Shown: positions 1 through 7,511 of the stretch, piece after piece
How positions within the stretch are numbered: position 1 is the stretch's first letter
Layout of the letters: each line of letters begins with the position of its first letter
Assembly (NCBI GenBank): GCA_040758475.1
Contig: JBFLVN010000015.1
Span: 1 to 26,128, forward strand
Direction of reading: 5' to 3'
DNA length: 26,128 nt
Source of the DNA: JBFLVN01 sp040758475
GTDB taxonomy: Bacteria; JAGRBM01
Position numbers and translations under genes: made by a program
Notes under the pieces: generated by a model
What the model was told of the DNA's origin: nothing
Seen by the model: only the letters and a program-made list of their open reading frames with translations
The model's database searches: none

Positions 1-12
1 CGGATATTTCTC

Positions 13-1434
13 TTATTGCACGTCCACCTGCACCTGAGCGTAGGCGAAATGAACGGCATCGTCGTTCGTCGCTGGGAACATGTCGCCTGGAAGGAACAGC
101 GAATACCCGCCGTGGAGTTTGGCGTACTTGTCGAATGCGTAGTTGAGGACGACGTCCAGTTCCTGCCCATAGAAACGGTCGGCAACCGGCGTCGTGCTCG
201 CACCGGCGGCCGTGAGGATGCCGGTTTTCCCGGTTTTCTCCTGCGAAAGGAACAAACGGTAGTCCAGCGCGACCGTCAAATCTTCCAACGGAACGACCGA
301 AACACCTCCCCGGAAATTGTGGGTGTTGGACCACGTCATGAAGTCGATGCAGCCGTACTTGCAGTGATTGGTCGGAAAGAGGTTCTTGAAGGCGTTGTCG
401 TTTCCAATGCCGTCTTCCCCGCTGGCCACGTTGTATTCGAGAGTGACGTAGGGGGCCAGTTCACCGCCAAGGCCGTATCCCCCGGCCACGTGCAAGGCGT
501 AGGCATAAATCTTCACGGCATCGTTCTCGCCTGCCTGAAAAGCCCCTTCGAAGTCGTACCCGAATCCTTCCTTCGGCATGTCCTTGGTCCGGAGACCCAG
601 GGTGTAGATGAACAGGTTCTCGTCTTGCGCCGTCGGAACCGCTCCGTCTCCATCGAGGAAAGCGAGGAAGTAATAATCCACCCCTTTCCCGACTTCCTTG
701 AAGGTGTTGTAGAAGCCGGTGAAGAATGAATCGTTGTCCAGGGGGGCGGTGGTGAAGCTCGGCGGGCGGTATTCGATGACGTGGAAGAACGCCTGGGCCC
801 GATGGGCCTCCGTTTCATGAATGAGCGAAAAGCCATCGAACGCCCGCATCCGGTTCGACCAGCCAAGGGCGCCGACCAGGCGTTCGTCTCCGAATAACAT
901 TTCCTGCCGCCCGATGCGGGCGGTGAAATCGTCCAAGAACTTGAGATCCACGAAAGCCTGGTGAACCGTCAGGTCCTCGTCGTCGGCAATGACCCCAAGG
1001 GCTAGATTGCCCGGGTTGAAGGGGCTGTAGCTCGAACTCGTCAGGCACGAGCTTGGCGGCTGGGCCCCCAGGCATGAATCCCCGAACACGCGGGACGCCT
1101 GGAACTGGACGAAGGCGCGGACCTTTTCACTCGGATTGGCATCGGCGCTCAAGCGGGCGCGCAAGAGCGTGAAATCATCCTTGTCGCCGACATCCGAGTT
1201 GCGGTCGTAGTTGAAACGGCCTTCATTCCGGATGCGCAGATGGACCCCGAATTTGATCTTATCGGTCCAGGAACTGGCACCCTGTGATGAAGAACCTTCC
1301 CCTTTCTTCTCAAGCGCCTCGATTCGGGCTTTAAGGTCACTGATTTCCGATTGGGACTGGGCCCGCGAAGTGGAAGCCGTGAAAAGTATTCCAAGTATCG
1401 CTGCAAGCAGGACCGTTTTCGTCAAGCATCTCAT
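13..1434 (-). CDS. Alginate-export-type outer-membrane beta-barrel porin
   Basis: This 473-residue protein is probably an outer-membrane beta-barrel channel of the alginate-export porin type. Its natural solute is unknown. Residues 1-25 form a Sec signal peptide (basic start, hydrophobic core, cleavage after SRA), followed by a short coiled-coil-like stretch around residues 28-45. The rest alternates polar and hydrophobic residues as barrel strands do. It contains the family-like segment ARIGRQEMLFGDERLVG near residue 180 and an RAFDGF segment after it. The ATG at 1434 has an AGGGG ribosome site 8 bases upstream. The gene follows nirS by 15 bases on the same strand, so the two are probably co-transcribed, which suggests a role in nitrite or anion entry. 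That role is inference. The C-terminus is VDVQ rather than the usual terminal aromatic residue. The barrel class is fairly secure, the substrate is not. Confidence 0.8.
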   Translation of the reverse strand: MRCLTKTVLLAAILGILFTASTSRAQSQSEISDLKARIEALEKKGEGSSSQGASSWTDKIKFGVHLRIRNEGRFNYDRNSDVGDKDDFTLLRARLSADANPSEKVRAFVQFQASRVFGDSCLGAQPPSSCLTSSSYSPFNPGNLALGVIADDEDLTVHQAFVDLKFLDDFTARIGRQEMLFGDERLVGALGWSNRMRAFDGFSLIHETEAHRAQAFFHVIEYRPPSFTTAPLDNDSFFTGFYNTFKEVGKGVDYYFLAFLDGDGAVPTAQDENLFIYTLGLRTKDMPKEGFGYDFEGAFQAGENDAVKIYAYALHVAGGYGLGGELAPYVTLEYNVASGEDGIGNDNAFKNLFPTNHCKYGCIDFMTWSNTHNFRGGVSVVPLEDLTVALDYRLFLSQEKTGKTGILTAAGASTTPVADRFYGQELDVVLNYAFDKYAKLHGGYSLFLPGDMFPATNDDAVHFAYAQVQVDVQ

Positions 1435-1449
1435 GTTGTTCCCCTTTTC

Positions 1450-3114
1450 TCAGTAAACGTCGTTTCGCGTGTTGAAAACGTTGAACTTGCCCGTCGGCGT
1501 CACGAGCCAATCACCAGTGATCTTTGTTTTGAGGGTGAGCGTCTTGTCGTCGTAAACCAGGATTTCGCCGGTCTTATCCCAAACAGAAACCCACACCTCA
1601 TCCCCTGCTTTGTTGTATTCGAAATGGACGAGACGCCCGCGATCGGCGGCCTGGAAGCATTTCTCGATCTGGGCTTTCTTCTTGCTATAGACGCAAAGCG
1701 TCTGGGTCTTTTCCGCCTCGGAGTTGAGGGGGGCGTCCGTCCAGACCCACGGGGATTTGTCGTGGGTCTTGATGAAGAGGCCTCCCGCCCGGCCCTTGAG
1801 TTCGAGCTGCCGGACAACTTGCCAAGCATGCTTCTTGTGCTTGGCCGGATCGGTTCCGATGAGGGTCAATTGCCCTTCCCCGATGTGCGTCGTCCCGTAA
1901 ACGGGACCGAACTCGGGGTCCACCCAATTGGCGCCCCGGCCCGGGTGCGGCTTTTTCCCCGTATCGATGTTCGCGATGAATTTCTTCTCCTTGACGTCGA
2001 TGACCGACATCCGGTTTCGCATGTTGGCGGCCACGAGGAAGTAGCGTTTCGTTGCATCCCACCCGCCGTCGTGAAGGAAGCGTTCCGCCTCGATCATGGC
2101 GACGCGGAGGTTCTTGATGTCGGAATAATCGACGAGCCAGACGTATCCCGATTCCTTCAAACTGACGACCCAGAGCGGATCGAAGTGCGAGGCGATGATG
2201 GACGCGACCCGTACTTCGGGAAGGTACTCGTTCGTGTCGTACGTGTACCCGCTCGTCCGGATGAGCTTCTTGGGTTCCAGCGTGAGGCCATCGAGGATCG
2301 TGAAATGCGGCGGCCAGTAGCAGCCGACGATGGCGAGCTTGTCGCTGAAATCCCCTTTGGGGCCGTGGTACTTGCTGGCGTCCACCGAGCGGGCGTCGAT
2401 GCAGGGCTTTACTTCCGCCACGAGGGATGGTTCGGCCGACCAGAGGTCGATCAAGGAAATGCGTCCGTCACGCCCGACCACGTAGAAATACCGGCCGGAA
2501 GAGCTGCTGCGAAGGATATGGACGGCGTAACCCGTCTTGATGACGGCGATCTTTTCCTTCGTGTCGCCGTCGATGATCGCCACTTCCCCCTTGTCGCGGA
2601 GGACGACTCCGAAGAAATTCTCCCAATTCCGCTTGTGGGCCACTTTCTTGGGCCGCTGGTCCAGCGGAACGTAGACCTTCCAGGATTTCTTGATTTCTTC
2701 GAGAGGCAGTTCCGGGGGCGCCGGAGGTTCTTGCCGGATGTACCGGGAAATGATTTCGATTTCCTGTTCGTTGAGGATGCCGTCCTCGCCCCAGGCGGGC
2801 ATGCCACCGGGCATGCCGTATTGCAGAATGTCCTTGAGGCGTTCTTCGCCCAGTTTGATGGTCTTGGCGGGCGAGAGTTCCGGACCCGTCGCTCCCGCGC
2901 GGAGAGTGCCGTGACACCCGGCGCACCGCTGGAAATAAATCGTCTTCCCCTGCTCGAACTCTTCCTTGCTCATCTTGGGGGCTTCGGGTACCGGGGGTAC
3001 CGTCTGGGCCCCCGCCTTCGAGGGGATTCCGGCGACCCCTATCAGCCACAATGCCGCTACAGCGGCCCCCGCAAGCCACGAAACCGTCCTGGGTCTTGTT
3101 GTCGATCTTTTCAT
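1450..3114 (-). CDS. nirS: Cytochrome cd1 nitrite reductase (NO-forming)
   Basis: NirS is the periplasmic enzyme that reduces nitrite to nitric oxide, with electrons from small c-type cytochromes. The 554-residue protein starts with a Sec signal peptide (about residues 1-36). A cytochrome c domain follows, with heme motif CAGCH at 64-68 and likely Met ligand M105, the same spacing as in the Pseudomonas enzyme. The d1 eight-bladed propeller runs from about residue 150 to the end. H199 sits in the GYAVH motif expected for the proximal d1 ligand. H348 (RFLHDGG) and H390 (KPHPGRG) match the pair of active-site histidines, 42 residues apart as in Pseudomonas. The end, DWLVTPTGKFNVFN, is highly characteristic. 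I chose the ATG at 3114 because AGGGGG lies just upstream and the signal peptide begins there. An upstream in-frame start would add 12 residues. No key residue is missing. Confidence 0.97.
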   Translation of the reverse strand: MKRSTTRPRTVSWLAGAAVAALWLIGVAGIPSKAGAQTVPPVPEAPKMSKEEFEQGKTIYFQRCAGCHGTLRAGATGPELSPAKTIKLGEERLKDILQYGMPGGMPAWGEDGILNEQEIEIISRYIRQEPPAPPELPLEEIKKSWKVYVPLDQRPKKVAHKRNWENFFGVVLRDKGEVAIIDGDTKEKIAVIKTGYAVHILRSSSSGRYFYVVGRDGRISLIDLWSAEPSLVAEVKPCIDARSVDASKYHGPKGDFSDKLAIVGCYWPPHFTILDGLTLEPKKLIRTSGYTYDTNEYLPEVRVASIIASHFDPLWVVSLKESGYVWLVDYSDIKNLRVAMIEAERFLHDGGWDATKRYFLVAANMRNRMSVIDVKEKKFIANIDTGKKPHPGRGANWVDPEFGPVYGTTHIGEGQLTLIGTDPAKHKKHAWQVVRQLELKGRAGGLFIKTHDKSPWVWTDAPLNSEAEKTQTLCVYSKKKAQIEKCFQAADRGRLVHFEYNKAGDEVWVSVWDKTGEILVYDDKTLTLKTKITGDWLVTPTGKFNVFNTRNDVY

Positions 3115-3203
3115 GATTACCCCCTGATCCCCCACGGTGCGCCGTCCCACGCAAAATGGGTTGCGTTCTTAACGAGATTTAATGAACTGCGGCAGAGGGG
3201 GTC

Positions 3204-3240
3204 ATGAGAAGGATCATGCTGAATTCATGAGGGGAATCAT
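3204..3240 (-). promoter_or_regulatory. Tandem FNR-type palindromes upstream of nirS
   Basis: Two ATGA-N6-TCAT palindromes lie at 3204-3217 and 3227-3240, with centres 23 bases apart (about two helical turns). They sit within a run of TCATGA-like units starting at 3202, 3214, 3225 and 3237. The geometry (4+6+4) is that of CRP/FNR-family sites, whose E. coli FNR form is TTGA-N6-TCAA. An AT-rich -10-like hexamer, TTAAAT on the minus strand (3182-3177), would put a start near 3170. The nearer palindrome would then be centred close to -41, where class II FNR activators bind. This is the promoter region for nirS and the porin. The regulator itself is not in the window. Confidence 0.55.
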
Positions 3241-3258
3241 GATATACAATGATACAAT

Positions 3259-3630
3259 TTAAGGGGCAGGAAGGCGGTTTGAGAGGTAGTATTGAAGGGC
3301 GTCAATCTGCGCTTCGGTAAGAATTTTCCCGTAATTCTCCGGCATGGCGAGTTCCTCGTAACCCGGTACGACCACGGCCCGGGGGGCGAGGATAGATTCT
3401 CGCACGTAAGTCGGGTCGGCCCGCTTCGCGAGCCGGTCGAGGTCGGGCCCCTGATCGGAACCCCTCCCCTCTCGCCGATGGCACGACGCGCAACCGGCGT
3501 CCTGAAATATCTTTCGCCCTTGATCGATCAACGGCGAGTTGGTGACCTCGGAAGGAGGTGGAGGACTTCTTTGGCTGGCCAAGCAGCAAGCGGCGGAGGC
3601 GGTAAGAATCAGAACGGCAAATAACCGCAT
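3259..3630 (-). CDS. nirC: NirC-like monoheme c-type cytochrome
   Basis: A 123-residue exported class I cytochrome c. Residues 1-18 are a signal peptide with adjacent cysteines (C15, C16). The lipobox is poor, so a lipoprotein is possible but not clear. Heme motif CASCH is at 47-51, and M95 in LAMPENYG is the likely sixth ligand, before a C-terminal helix. In cd1 nitrite reductase loci a small cytochrome of this kind, NirC, sits among the d1-synthesis genes. It is linked to electron transfer for heme d1 maturation and can donate to NirS. The ATG at 3630 directly follows the nirF stop, so translation is coupled. Identity as NirC rests on context plus size. A general electron carrier to NirS is the alternative. 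Confidence 0.8.
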   Translation of the reverse strand: MRLFAVLILTASAACCLASQRSPPPPSEVTNSPLIDQGRKIFQDAGCASCHRREGRGSDQGPDLDRLAKRADPTYVRESILAPRAVVVPGYEELAMPENYGKILTEAQIDALQYYLSNRLPAP

Positions 3631-4821
3631 TCAAAAGCCAATCTGATAAGCCCGCCAGGGGCCGAAAATTCCGGACGGCGATTCGACGTGGAATTCCCGC
3701 TTGAGGCGCTTGGAGGAGGCGTCAAATACCAGGAAACGGTTGTCCTGATTGGCGCTTACGTAGACCTCGTCCCCTCGGGGGCTGAAAACGAGGTGGTAGA
3801 TCTTCTTGCCGGCTTCGATCGTGCGAGTGACTTTGCTGGTCTCGGTATCGATGACTTCGATGAAGCGGTCGTCTTCAGAACCCGAGAAAGTGACCCATAA
3901 CTCTCGTTGCGTGGGGGACATCGTCACGTAAACCGGATTTCCCCGCACAGGAACAGAGCGCTGAAAAACCCACGTCCGGCGGTCCAAAACGGCGAGGCGC
4001 TTTTCCCCCACGAGCGGCACGTAGACGTCGTCCCCCGAAATGGCCCAAGCCTCCATGTGGGGCATCTTGATGGGGGCCGCGCGGTCGAAATCAAGCCGGG
4101 GGTCGTGGATCGAAACTTCCCGGATACCGAGTTCCGGATGCCAGAGGTCCAGGAGGGAAATCCGGTCGCTCTCGAAATGGCCCGCCAAATAATAGCGCCC
4201 TTCCGGCGTGAGCGTGGCGTCGAAGGGATTGGGTGCAGCGGTCTTAAAGCGGCTCTCGACCGGAAAGTCCTCCCGGGAAGCATCCAGAATCCAGATTTCG
4301 CTCCCGTCCATGAGGGAAAAAACAAACCGGTTCCCCGCCGTATCGACAAGGCCCGTCGTGCGAGAGCGGACTTCCTTCCCTTCGACCTGGGTCACGGCGG
4401 GTATCTGCTTGAGAATCTTGAGGGAAACCGCATCGACGATCGTGACGCCCCCGGGCGTATACTCGGCCACGGCGACGTAACGCCCGTCCTGCGAAATGGC
4501 GATCCCGATAGAGTTTTCGGATGTCTGGACCGCGCCGGCCGGCTTGCCCGTAGCCAGGTTGATGCGGGAGAGAAGACCATTTCGCGTGGCCAAATAGCCC
4601 CAGCGGAGATCTTTGGAAAACACCATGGTGGCGTGGCGCATGTTGCCGAGCTTCCGGATGGAAGACGGAAGGATTTCTCCCGCCACGGCATCGTAAACGG
4701 CCAGGCTCTCGCTTTCGCGCTGGACCACATAAATCCGGGCGCCCACGCCGACGGAAGAGGCGCAAGCCCCAAGGGAAGACGCCAATAGCGCCAGAGTCAG
4801 GAGATGGCCGCGCGCTGCCAT
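3631..4821 (-). CDS. nirF: NirF, heme d1 biosynthesis propeller lipoprotein
   Basis: NirF is a periplasm-facing beta-propeller protein needed for a late step of heme d1 synthesis. It resembles the d1 domain of NirS. The 396-residue product begins with a lipoprotein signal whose lipobox ends LGAC, so C20 would be lipidated, as known for some NirF proteins. Repeated propeller-blade segments follow, for example IYVVQRESESLAVYDA near the start and VYVSANQDNRFLVFD near the end. I prefer the ATG at 4821 because GGGGAGA lies 9 bases upstream. The ATG at 4830 is almost on top of that ribosome site. The open frame extends much further upstream, but that part overlaps nirJ and is GC-driven. The gene overlaps the nirJ 3' end by 25 bases and abuts nirC, so it sits in one operon. 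Confidence 0.93.
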   Translation of the reverse strand: MAARGHLLTLALLASSLGACASSVGVGARIYVVQRESESLAVYDAVAGEILPSSIRKLGNMRHATMVFSKDLRWGYLATRNGLLSRINLATGKPAGAVQTSENSIGIAISQDGRYVAVAEYTPGGVTIVDAVSLKILKQIPAVTQVEGKEVRSRTTGLVDTAGNRFVFSLMDGSEIWILDASREDFPVESRFKTAAPNPFDATLTPEGRYYLAGHFESDRISLLDLWHPELGIREVSIHDPRLDFDRAAPIKMPHMEAWAISGDDVYVPLVGEKRLAVLDRRTWVFQRSVPVRGNPVYVTMSPTQRELWVTFSGSEDDRFIEVIDTETSKVTRTIEAGKKIYHLVFSPRGDEVYVSANQDNRFLVFDASSKRLKREFHVESPSGIFGPWRAYQIGF

Positions 4822-5984
4822 GGCTCGCATTCTCCCCGCACTTCCGCTTCGGTCAGATAACAGGAAAGGTCCGGGCTCCAGAGGTTTCCCCCTGTCGCGA
4901 GGGCCCGCTCTCGGTGGGAGCCGCGACAAAGCAGCTTGAAGAAACAATTTCCACACCGCCCTTCGAGCCGCTCTTCGCGATGGCGGAGTTCTTCGAGCAA
5001 GGGATGTCGCAGGATTTCCCTCACCGGCTTGTGGCGGACGTTGCCTAGGCATGCCTCCGCCCAGAACTGGTCGGGATGCACGTCCCCCCGGTTGTCGATG
5101 GATAGGACCTTCTCCCCCGCCGTGTTTCCCCGGCGGGCTTCGAGGCGCTCCCATACGCGCCGCGCCGCCAGTTCGCCGTAACGTTTCAGGACGTAAAAAT
5201 ACAAGAACGGCCCGTCGGCGTCGTTGGCGCCGGTAACGACGCGAGTAGGAGAGCCTTCGTCCAGAAGTTCTCCAGCCATTTCGAATAATTCGTAAACAAG
5301 GCGCCGGTTTTCCACGGGAGAGAGGTCGTAGCCGTGATCTTCGTGGGCCCGCCCCGCATAAACGAGGTGGGAGACGTAAAACCGGGGGATTCCCCGGGCG
5401 CGCACCTCTTCCAGGAGCGGCCTGATCTCACCCGCGTTTTTTTTCGAAACGGTCATGCGGATTCCGACTTTGATCCCTTCCGATAGGCACAACTCGGCTG
5501 CGCGGAACGCCCGCTGAAAGCCACCGGGGTATCCCCGGTAGGAATCGTTGAACGGCTGGAGGCCATCGATGCTGATCCCCACGTACTCGACTCCAGCCGC
5601 GGCAAGGCGCTTAGCCACGGCCGGATCAATCATGACGCCGTTGGAAGAGAGCTGGGGCCGGTGGCCAAGGCTCTTGGCGTATTCGAGCAGATCGAAAAGG
5701 TCGCGGCGGAGGAGCGGTTCCCCCCCGGAAAAAATGATCGCGGGCACGCGAAGGTCCCGGAGTTCTTCGAGGAGCTTCTTTCCCTCTTCGAACGTCAGAT
5801 CTTGCGGATCGGGCGTCGTCACGGCCGCCGCGTAGCAGTGGGGGCAATGCATGTTGCAATGCTTGATGACGTTCCAGACCACAACCGGTCCTGCCGCCTC
5901 GTAGCGGCCCCTTCCGGCGCCTGGACGGTTTCCTGGCGGCTGGCGGCCCCGCGCCAGTTCGAGCAGGTCACTGACCATTAACAT
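4797..5984 (-). CDS. nirJ: NirJ, radical SAM enzyme of heme d1 biosynthesis
   Basis: NirJ is a cytoplasmic radical SAM enzyme that removes two propionate side chains from didecarboxysiroheme on the way to heme d1. In the 395-residue product the SAM-cluster cysteines are C43, C47 and C50 (CNMHCPHC), followed by SGGEPLLR for SAM binding. The C-terminal region holds a Cys-rich segment (RCGNCFFKLLCRG, then SCYL) that fits the auxiliary Fe-S cluster of NirJ/SPASM-type enzymes. The start at 5984 has GGGG six bases upstream. An ATG two codons later (5978) is also possible. The much longer frame back to 6152 lacks a ribosome site and crosses the divergent promoter region. It is the first gene of nirJFC. 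AhbC and other heme radical SAM enzymes are close relatives, but the neighbours decide for NirJ. Confidence 0.93.
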   Translation of the reverse strand: MLMVSDLLELARGRQPPGNRPGAGRGRYEAAGPVVVWNVIKHCNMHCPHCYAAAVTTPDPQDLTFEEGKKLLEELRDLRVPAIIFSGGEPLLRRDLFDLLEYAKSLGHRPQLSSNGVMIDPAVAKRLAAAGVEYVGISIDGLQPFNDSYRGYPGGFQRAFRAAELCLSEGIKVGIRMTVSKKNAGEIRPLLEEVRARGIPRFYVSHLVYAGRAHEDHGYDLSPVENRRLVYELFEMAGELLDEGSPTRVVTGANDADGPFLYFYVLKRYGELAARRVWERLEARRGNTAGEKVLSIDNRGDVHPDQFWAEACLGNVRHKPVREILRHPLLEELRHREERLEGRCGNCFFKLLCRGSHRERALATGGNLWSPDLSCYLTEAEVRGECEPWQRAAIS

Positions 5985-6033
5985 TCGCCACCCCGATACC
6001 CGCACCAGCCTACGCAGCCCGGTGGAAACGCAC

Positions 6034-6047
6034 ATGACAAGCGTCAG
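6034..6047. promoter_or_regulatory. FNR-type site between nirJ and the bc-complex operon
   Basis: ATGAC-AAGC-GTCAG is a one-mismatch copy of the ATGAC-N4-GTCAT palindrome, in the 98-base divergent promoter region. On the plus strand a -10-like TATACG lies at 6070-6075. A start at about 6083 would place the site centre near -42. On the minus strand TAGGCT (6012-6007) would place it near -41 relative to a nirJ start at about 6000. One site could therefore serve both directions. This is a prediction from spacing only. Confidence 0.45.
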
Positions 6048-6082
6048 GCAGGGGCCATCAGAAGCCGCGTATACGCCTTCGA

Positions 6083-6514
6083 ATGACAGGGATAAAACGG
6101 GGCTTGATCTTCGTAGGAGCGTTGCTAGCGTTTTCATGCGGCCTTGGAACATCTTTCGGAGAGCAGCCTCCAGAAGAGAAAAAACAAGGAGTCCCCTTCC
6201 CGGCCATCACCGCCGAAGCCTTCGCGCGAGGGGCCAAGCTTTTCCGGAAAAAGACCTGCAACGGATGCCATGCGTTCGGCGAGTTTTTCGGAAAATGCCC
6301 CGACTTGAAAGACGTCACCCAACGCCACGACGCCGGATGGCTGCGGCGCTGGCTCAAGAACCCCGATGAAATGCGCAAAACCGACCCCGTCGCGGCCAAG
6401 CTTTCCGAAGAGTACGCCGAAACCATGCCCGTTCTCGATTTGACGGACGAACAAATCGAAGACCTTCTGGTTTATCTCCTGCGGGAGGGAAAACCGCTTG
6501 ATCTAGTGAAGTAG
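6083..6514 (+). CDS. Periplasmic monoheme cytochrome c (paralogue 1)
   Basis: A 143-residue exported class I cytochrome c, probably an electron shuttle between the bc complex and NirS. Residues 1-26 are a signal peptide. Heme motif CNGCH is at 59-63 and M115 in AETMPVL is the likely axial ligand, followed by a helix typical of the fold. It aligns along its length with the cytochrome at 7089: both have the order GCH, then DxWLxxWLxxP, then a YA..M motif and a DEQIEDLLVYL-like helix. A stray cysteine, C72 (GKCPDL), is not part of a heme motif. The ATG at 6083 has no visible ribosome site, and a -10-like element lies 8 bases before it, so the mRNA may be leaderless. It is the first gene of the plus-strand operon, divergent from nirJ. 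Confidence 0.88.
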   Translation: MTGIKRGLIFVGALLAFSCGLGTSFGEQPPEEKKQGVPFPAITAEAFARGAKLFRKKTCNGCHAFGEFFGKCPDLKDVTQRHDAGWLRRWLKNPDEMRKTDPVAAKLSEEYAETMPVLDLTDEQIEDLLVYLLREGKPLDLVK

Positions 6515-6526
6515 GCCTTTTGCTGG

Positions 6527-6540
6527 ATGACGGCCGTCAT
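6527..6540. promoter_or_regulatory. Perfect 14-base palindrome before the Rieske gene
   Basis: ATGACGGCCGTCAT is fully self-complementary and matches the ATGAC-N4-GTCAT pattern seen at the other respiratory promoters here. It lies in the 49-base gap between the first cytochrome and the Rieske gene. If it activates from -41.5, transcription would start near 6575, and the hexamer TATGGT (6563-6568) would be the -10 element. That position is downstream of the ATG at 6564 but upstream of an in-frame TTG at 6597. Alternatively it blocks transcription, or is a chance palindrome. Confidence 0.45.
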
Positions 6541-6563
6541 GTGGCCTTTTTTCGGGGAGAATT

Positions 6564-7064
6564 ATGGTCGGAGCAAGACAGCTTGGGGATCGCGCCTTGT
6601 CTCACCAGGAAGCAATCGAAAGCGTCTCTCGGCGGGAATTCCTGGAAACCGCCGCCACCCGCTCGGCGGCCGCAGCCCTCTTCGCAGGTTTCCTCGGGTT
6701 GCTCCGGATGCCCAAGCCGAACATCCACTACGAGCCCGACTCGAAAGTCCGGATCGGCTTCGCCGACGAGTTCCCCGCCGGAACTTCACGCCTGATCTCC
6801 GCCCACAACATCCGAGTGGTCCGCGACCAGGAGGGCCTCCACGTCGTTTCGCTCGTCTGTACCCATTTGGGCTGCGTGGTCCAGGCCGCGGAGGGAGGGT
6901 TTCTCTGCCCCTGCCACGGCTCCAAGTTCGACGAGGCCGGAACCGTGACCAAGGGCCCGGCCCCGCGGGCGCTCCCCTGGCTGGCCGTCAGCCGCGCCGA
7001 GGACGGGGCACTCATCGTGGATCTCCGGAAAGAAGTACCACCTGGGACAAAAACCGTTGTGTAA
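6564..7064 (+). CDS. Rieske [2Fe-2S] protein of a bc complex
   Basis: This 166-residue protein takes one electron from quinol at the Qo site of a bc complex and passes it to cytochrome c. It carries a twin-arginine signal (SRREFL at 22-27) and then a hydrophobic anchor (about 34-48), so it is Tat-exported and membrane-held. Rieske box 1 is CTHLGC at 99-104 and box 2 is CPCHGS at 115-120. The cluster ligands C99, H101, C115 and H118 and the disulfide pair C104/C117 are all present. The ATG at 6564 has GGGGAGA four bases upstream, a slightly short spacing. An in-frame TTG at 6597 would give a protein starting SHQEAIESVSRREF, also a sensible Tat signal, and would suit the operator at 6527. The gene sits between two paralogous cytochromes in the bc operon. 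Confidence 0.93.
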   Translation: MVGARQLGDRALSHQEAIESVSRREFLETAATRSAAAALFAGFLGLLRMPKPNIHYEPDSKVRIGFADEFPAGTSRLISAHNIRVVRDQEGLHVVSLVCTHLGCVVQAAEGGFLCPCHGSKFDEAGTVTKGPAPRALPWLAVSRAEDGALIVDLRKEVPPGTKTVV

Positions 7065-7088
7065 GGAATTTACACGAGGAGGAGCACC

Positions 7089-7490
7089 ATGAAGCGGAAA
7101 AACGGAATGCTGATTGTCGGAACGTTGCTGGCAGGAGCCCTGGTCACGAGCGGCCCGAGCCGTGCTAACGGCGAGGAAGAATTGTTCGAGGCCGGGCAAA
7201 AAGTCTTCAAGCGTAAACAATGCTCGGGCTGCCACGTCATGAGCGACACGGAGCTCGGGGAAAAGGGGCCGGGTCTCAAGGGCATCTACAAGAAGCGCGG
7301 TGCCGACTGGCTCAAGAAGTGGTTGTCGGACCCCGCGGCGGTCCTGGCCGCGGAGGCAGGCGACCCCGACCTCAAGAAATACAAGGCGAAATACGCCGAC
7401 GACATGGCGAATCCCGAGCTGAAGCCCGAGCAACTGGAGGCCGTCCTGGTCTTCCTCAAGCACGACGGCAAGAAACCCAAAGGCGAATAG
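7089..7490 (+). CDS. Periplasmic monoheme cytochrome c (paralogue 2)
   Basis: A 133-residue exported cytochrome c, a likely partner of the Rieske/cytochrome b complex and electron donor to NirS. The signal peptide covers about residues 1-27. Heme motif CSGCH is at 45-49, and M106 in DDMANPEL is the likely sixth ligand before the C-terminal helix. It is lysine-rich between the heme and the methionine, which would give a basic docking face. The ATG has a strong GAGGAGGAGC ribosome site, so this gene should be well translated, unlike paralogue 1. The TAG stop at 7488 is in the same frame as the following oxidoreductase, with no other stop between them. A true fusion is unlikely because this protein is exported and the next one is cytoplasmic by its cofactors. 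Confidence 0.9.
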   Translation: MKRKNGMLIVGTLLAGALVTSGPSRANGEEELFEAGQKVFKRKQCSGCHVMSDTELGEKGPGLKGIYKKRGADWLKKWLSDPAAVLAAEAGDPDLKKYKAKYADDMANPELKPEQLEAVLVFLKHDGKKPKGE

Positions 7491-7511
7491 AAAACGGGAA
7501 GGGCTAGTCCC

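Noticed and set aside
1351..3207. Long plus-strand open frame (over 600 codons) opposite nirS
   Set aside because: It is antisense to an unmistakable nirS, has Arg/Val/Asp-rich low-information sequence and no ribosome site. GC-rich genes often leave such open frames.
4830..5154. N-terminal 100-residue extension of NirF
   Set aside because: It is the out-of-frame overlap with nirJ, Arg/Pro-rich, and the lipoprotein signal with a ribosome site starts at 4821.
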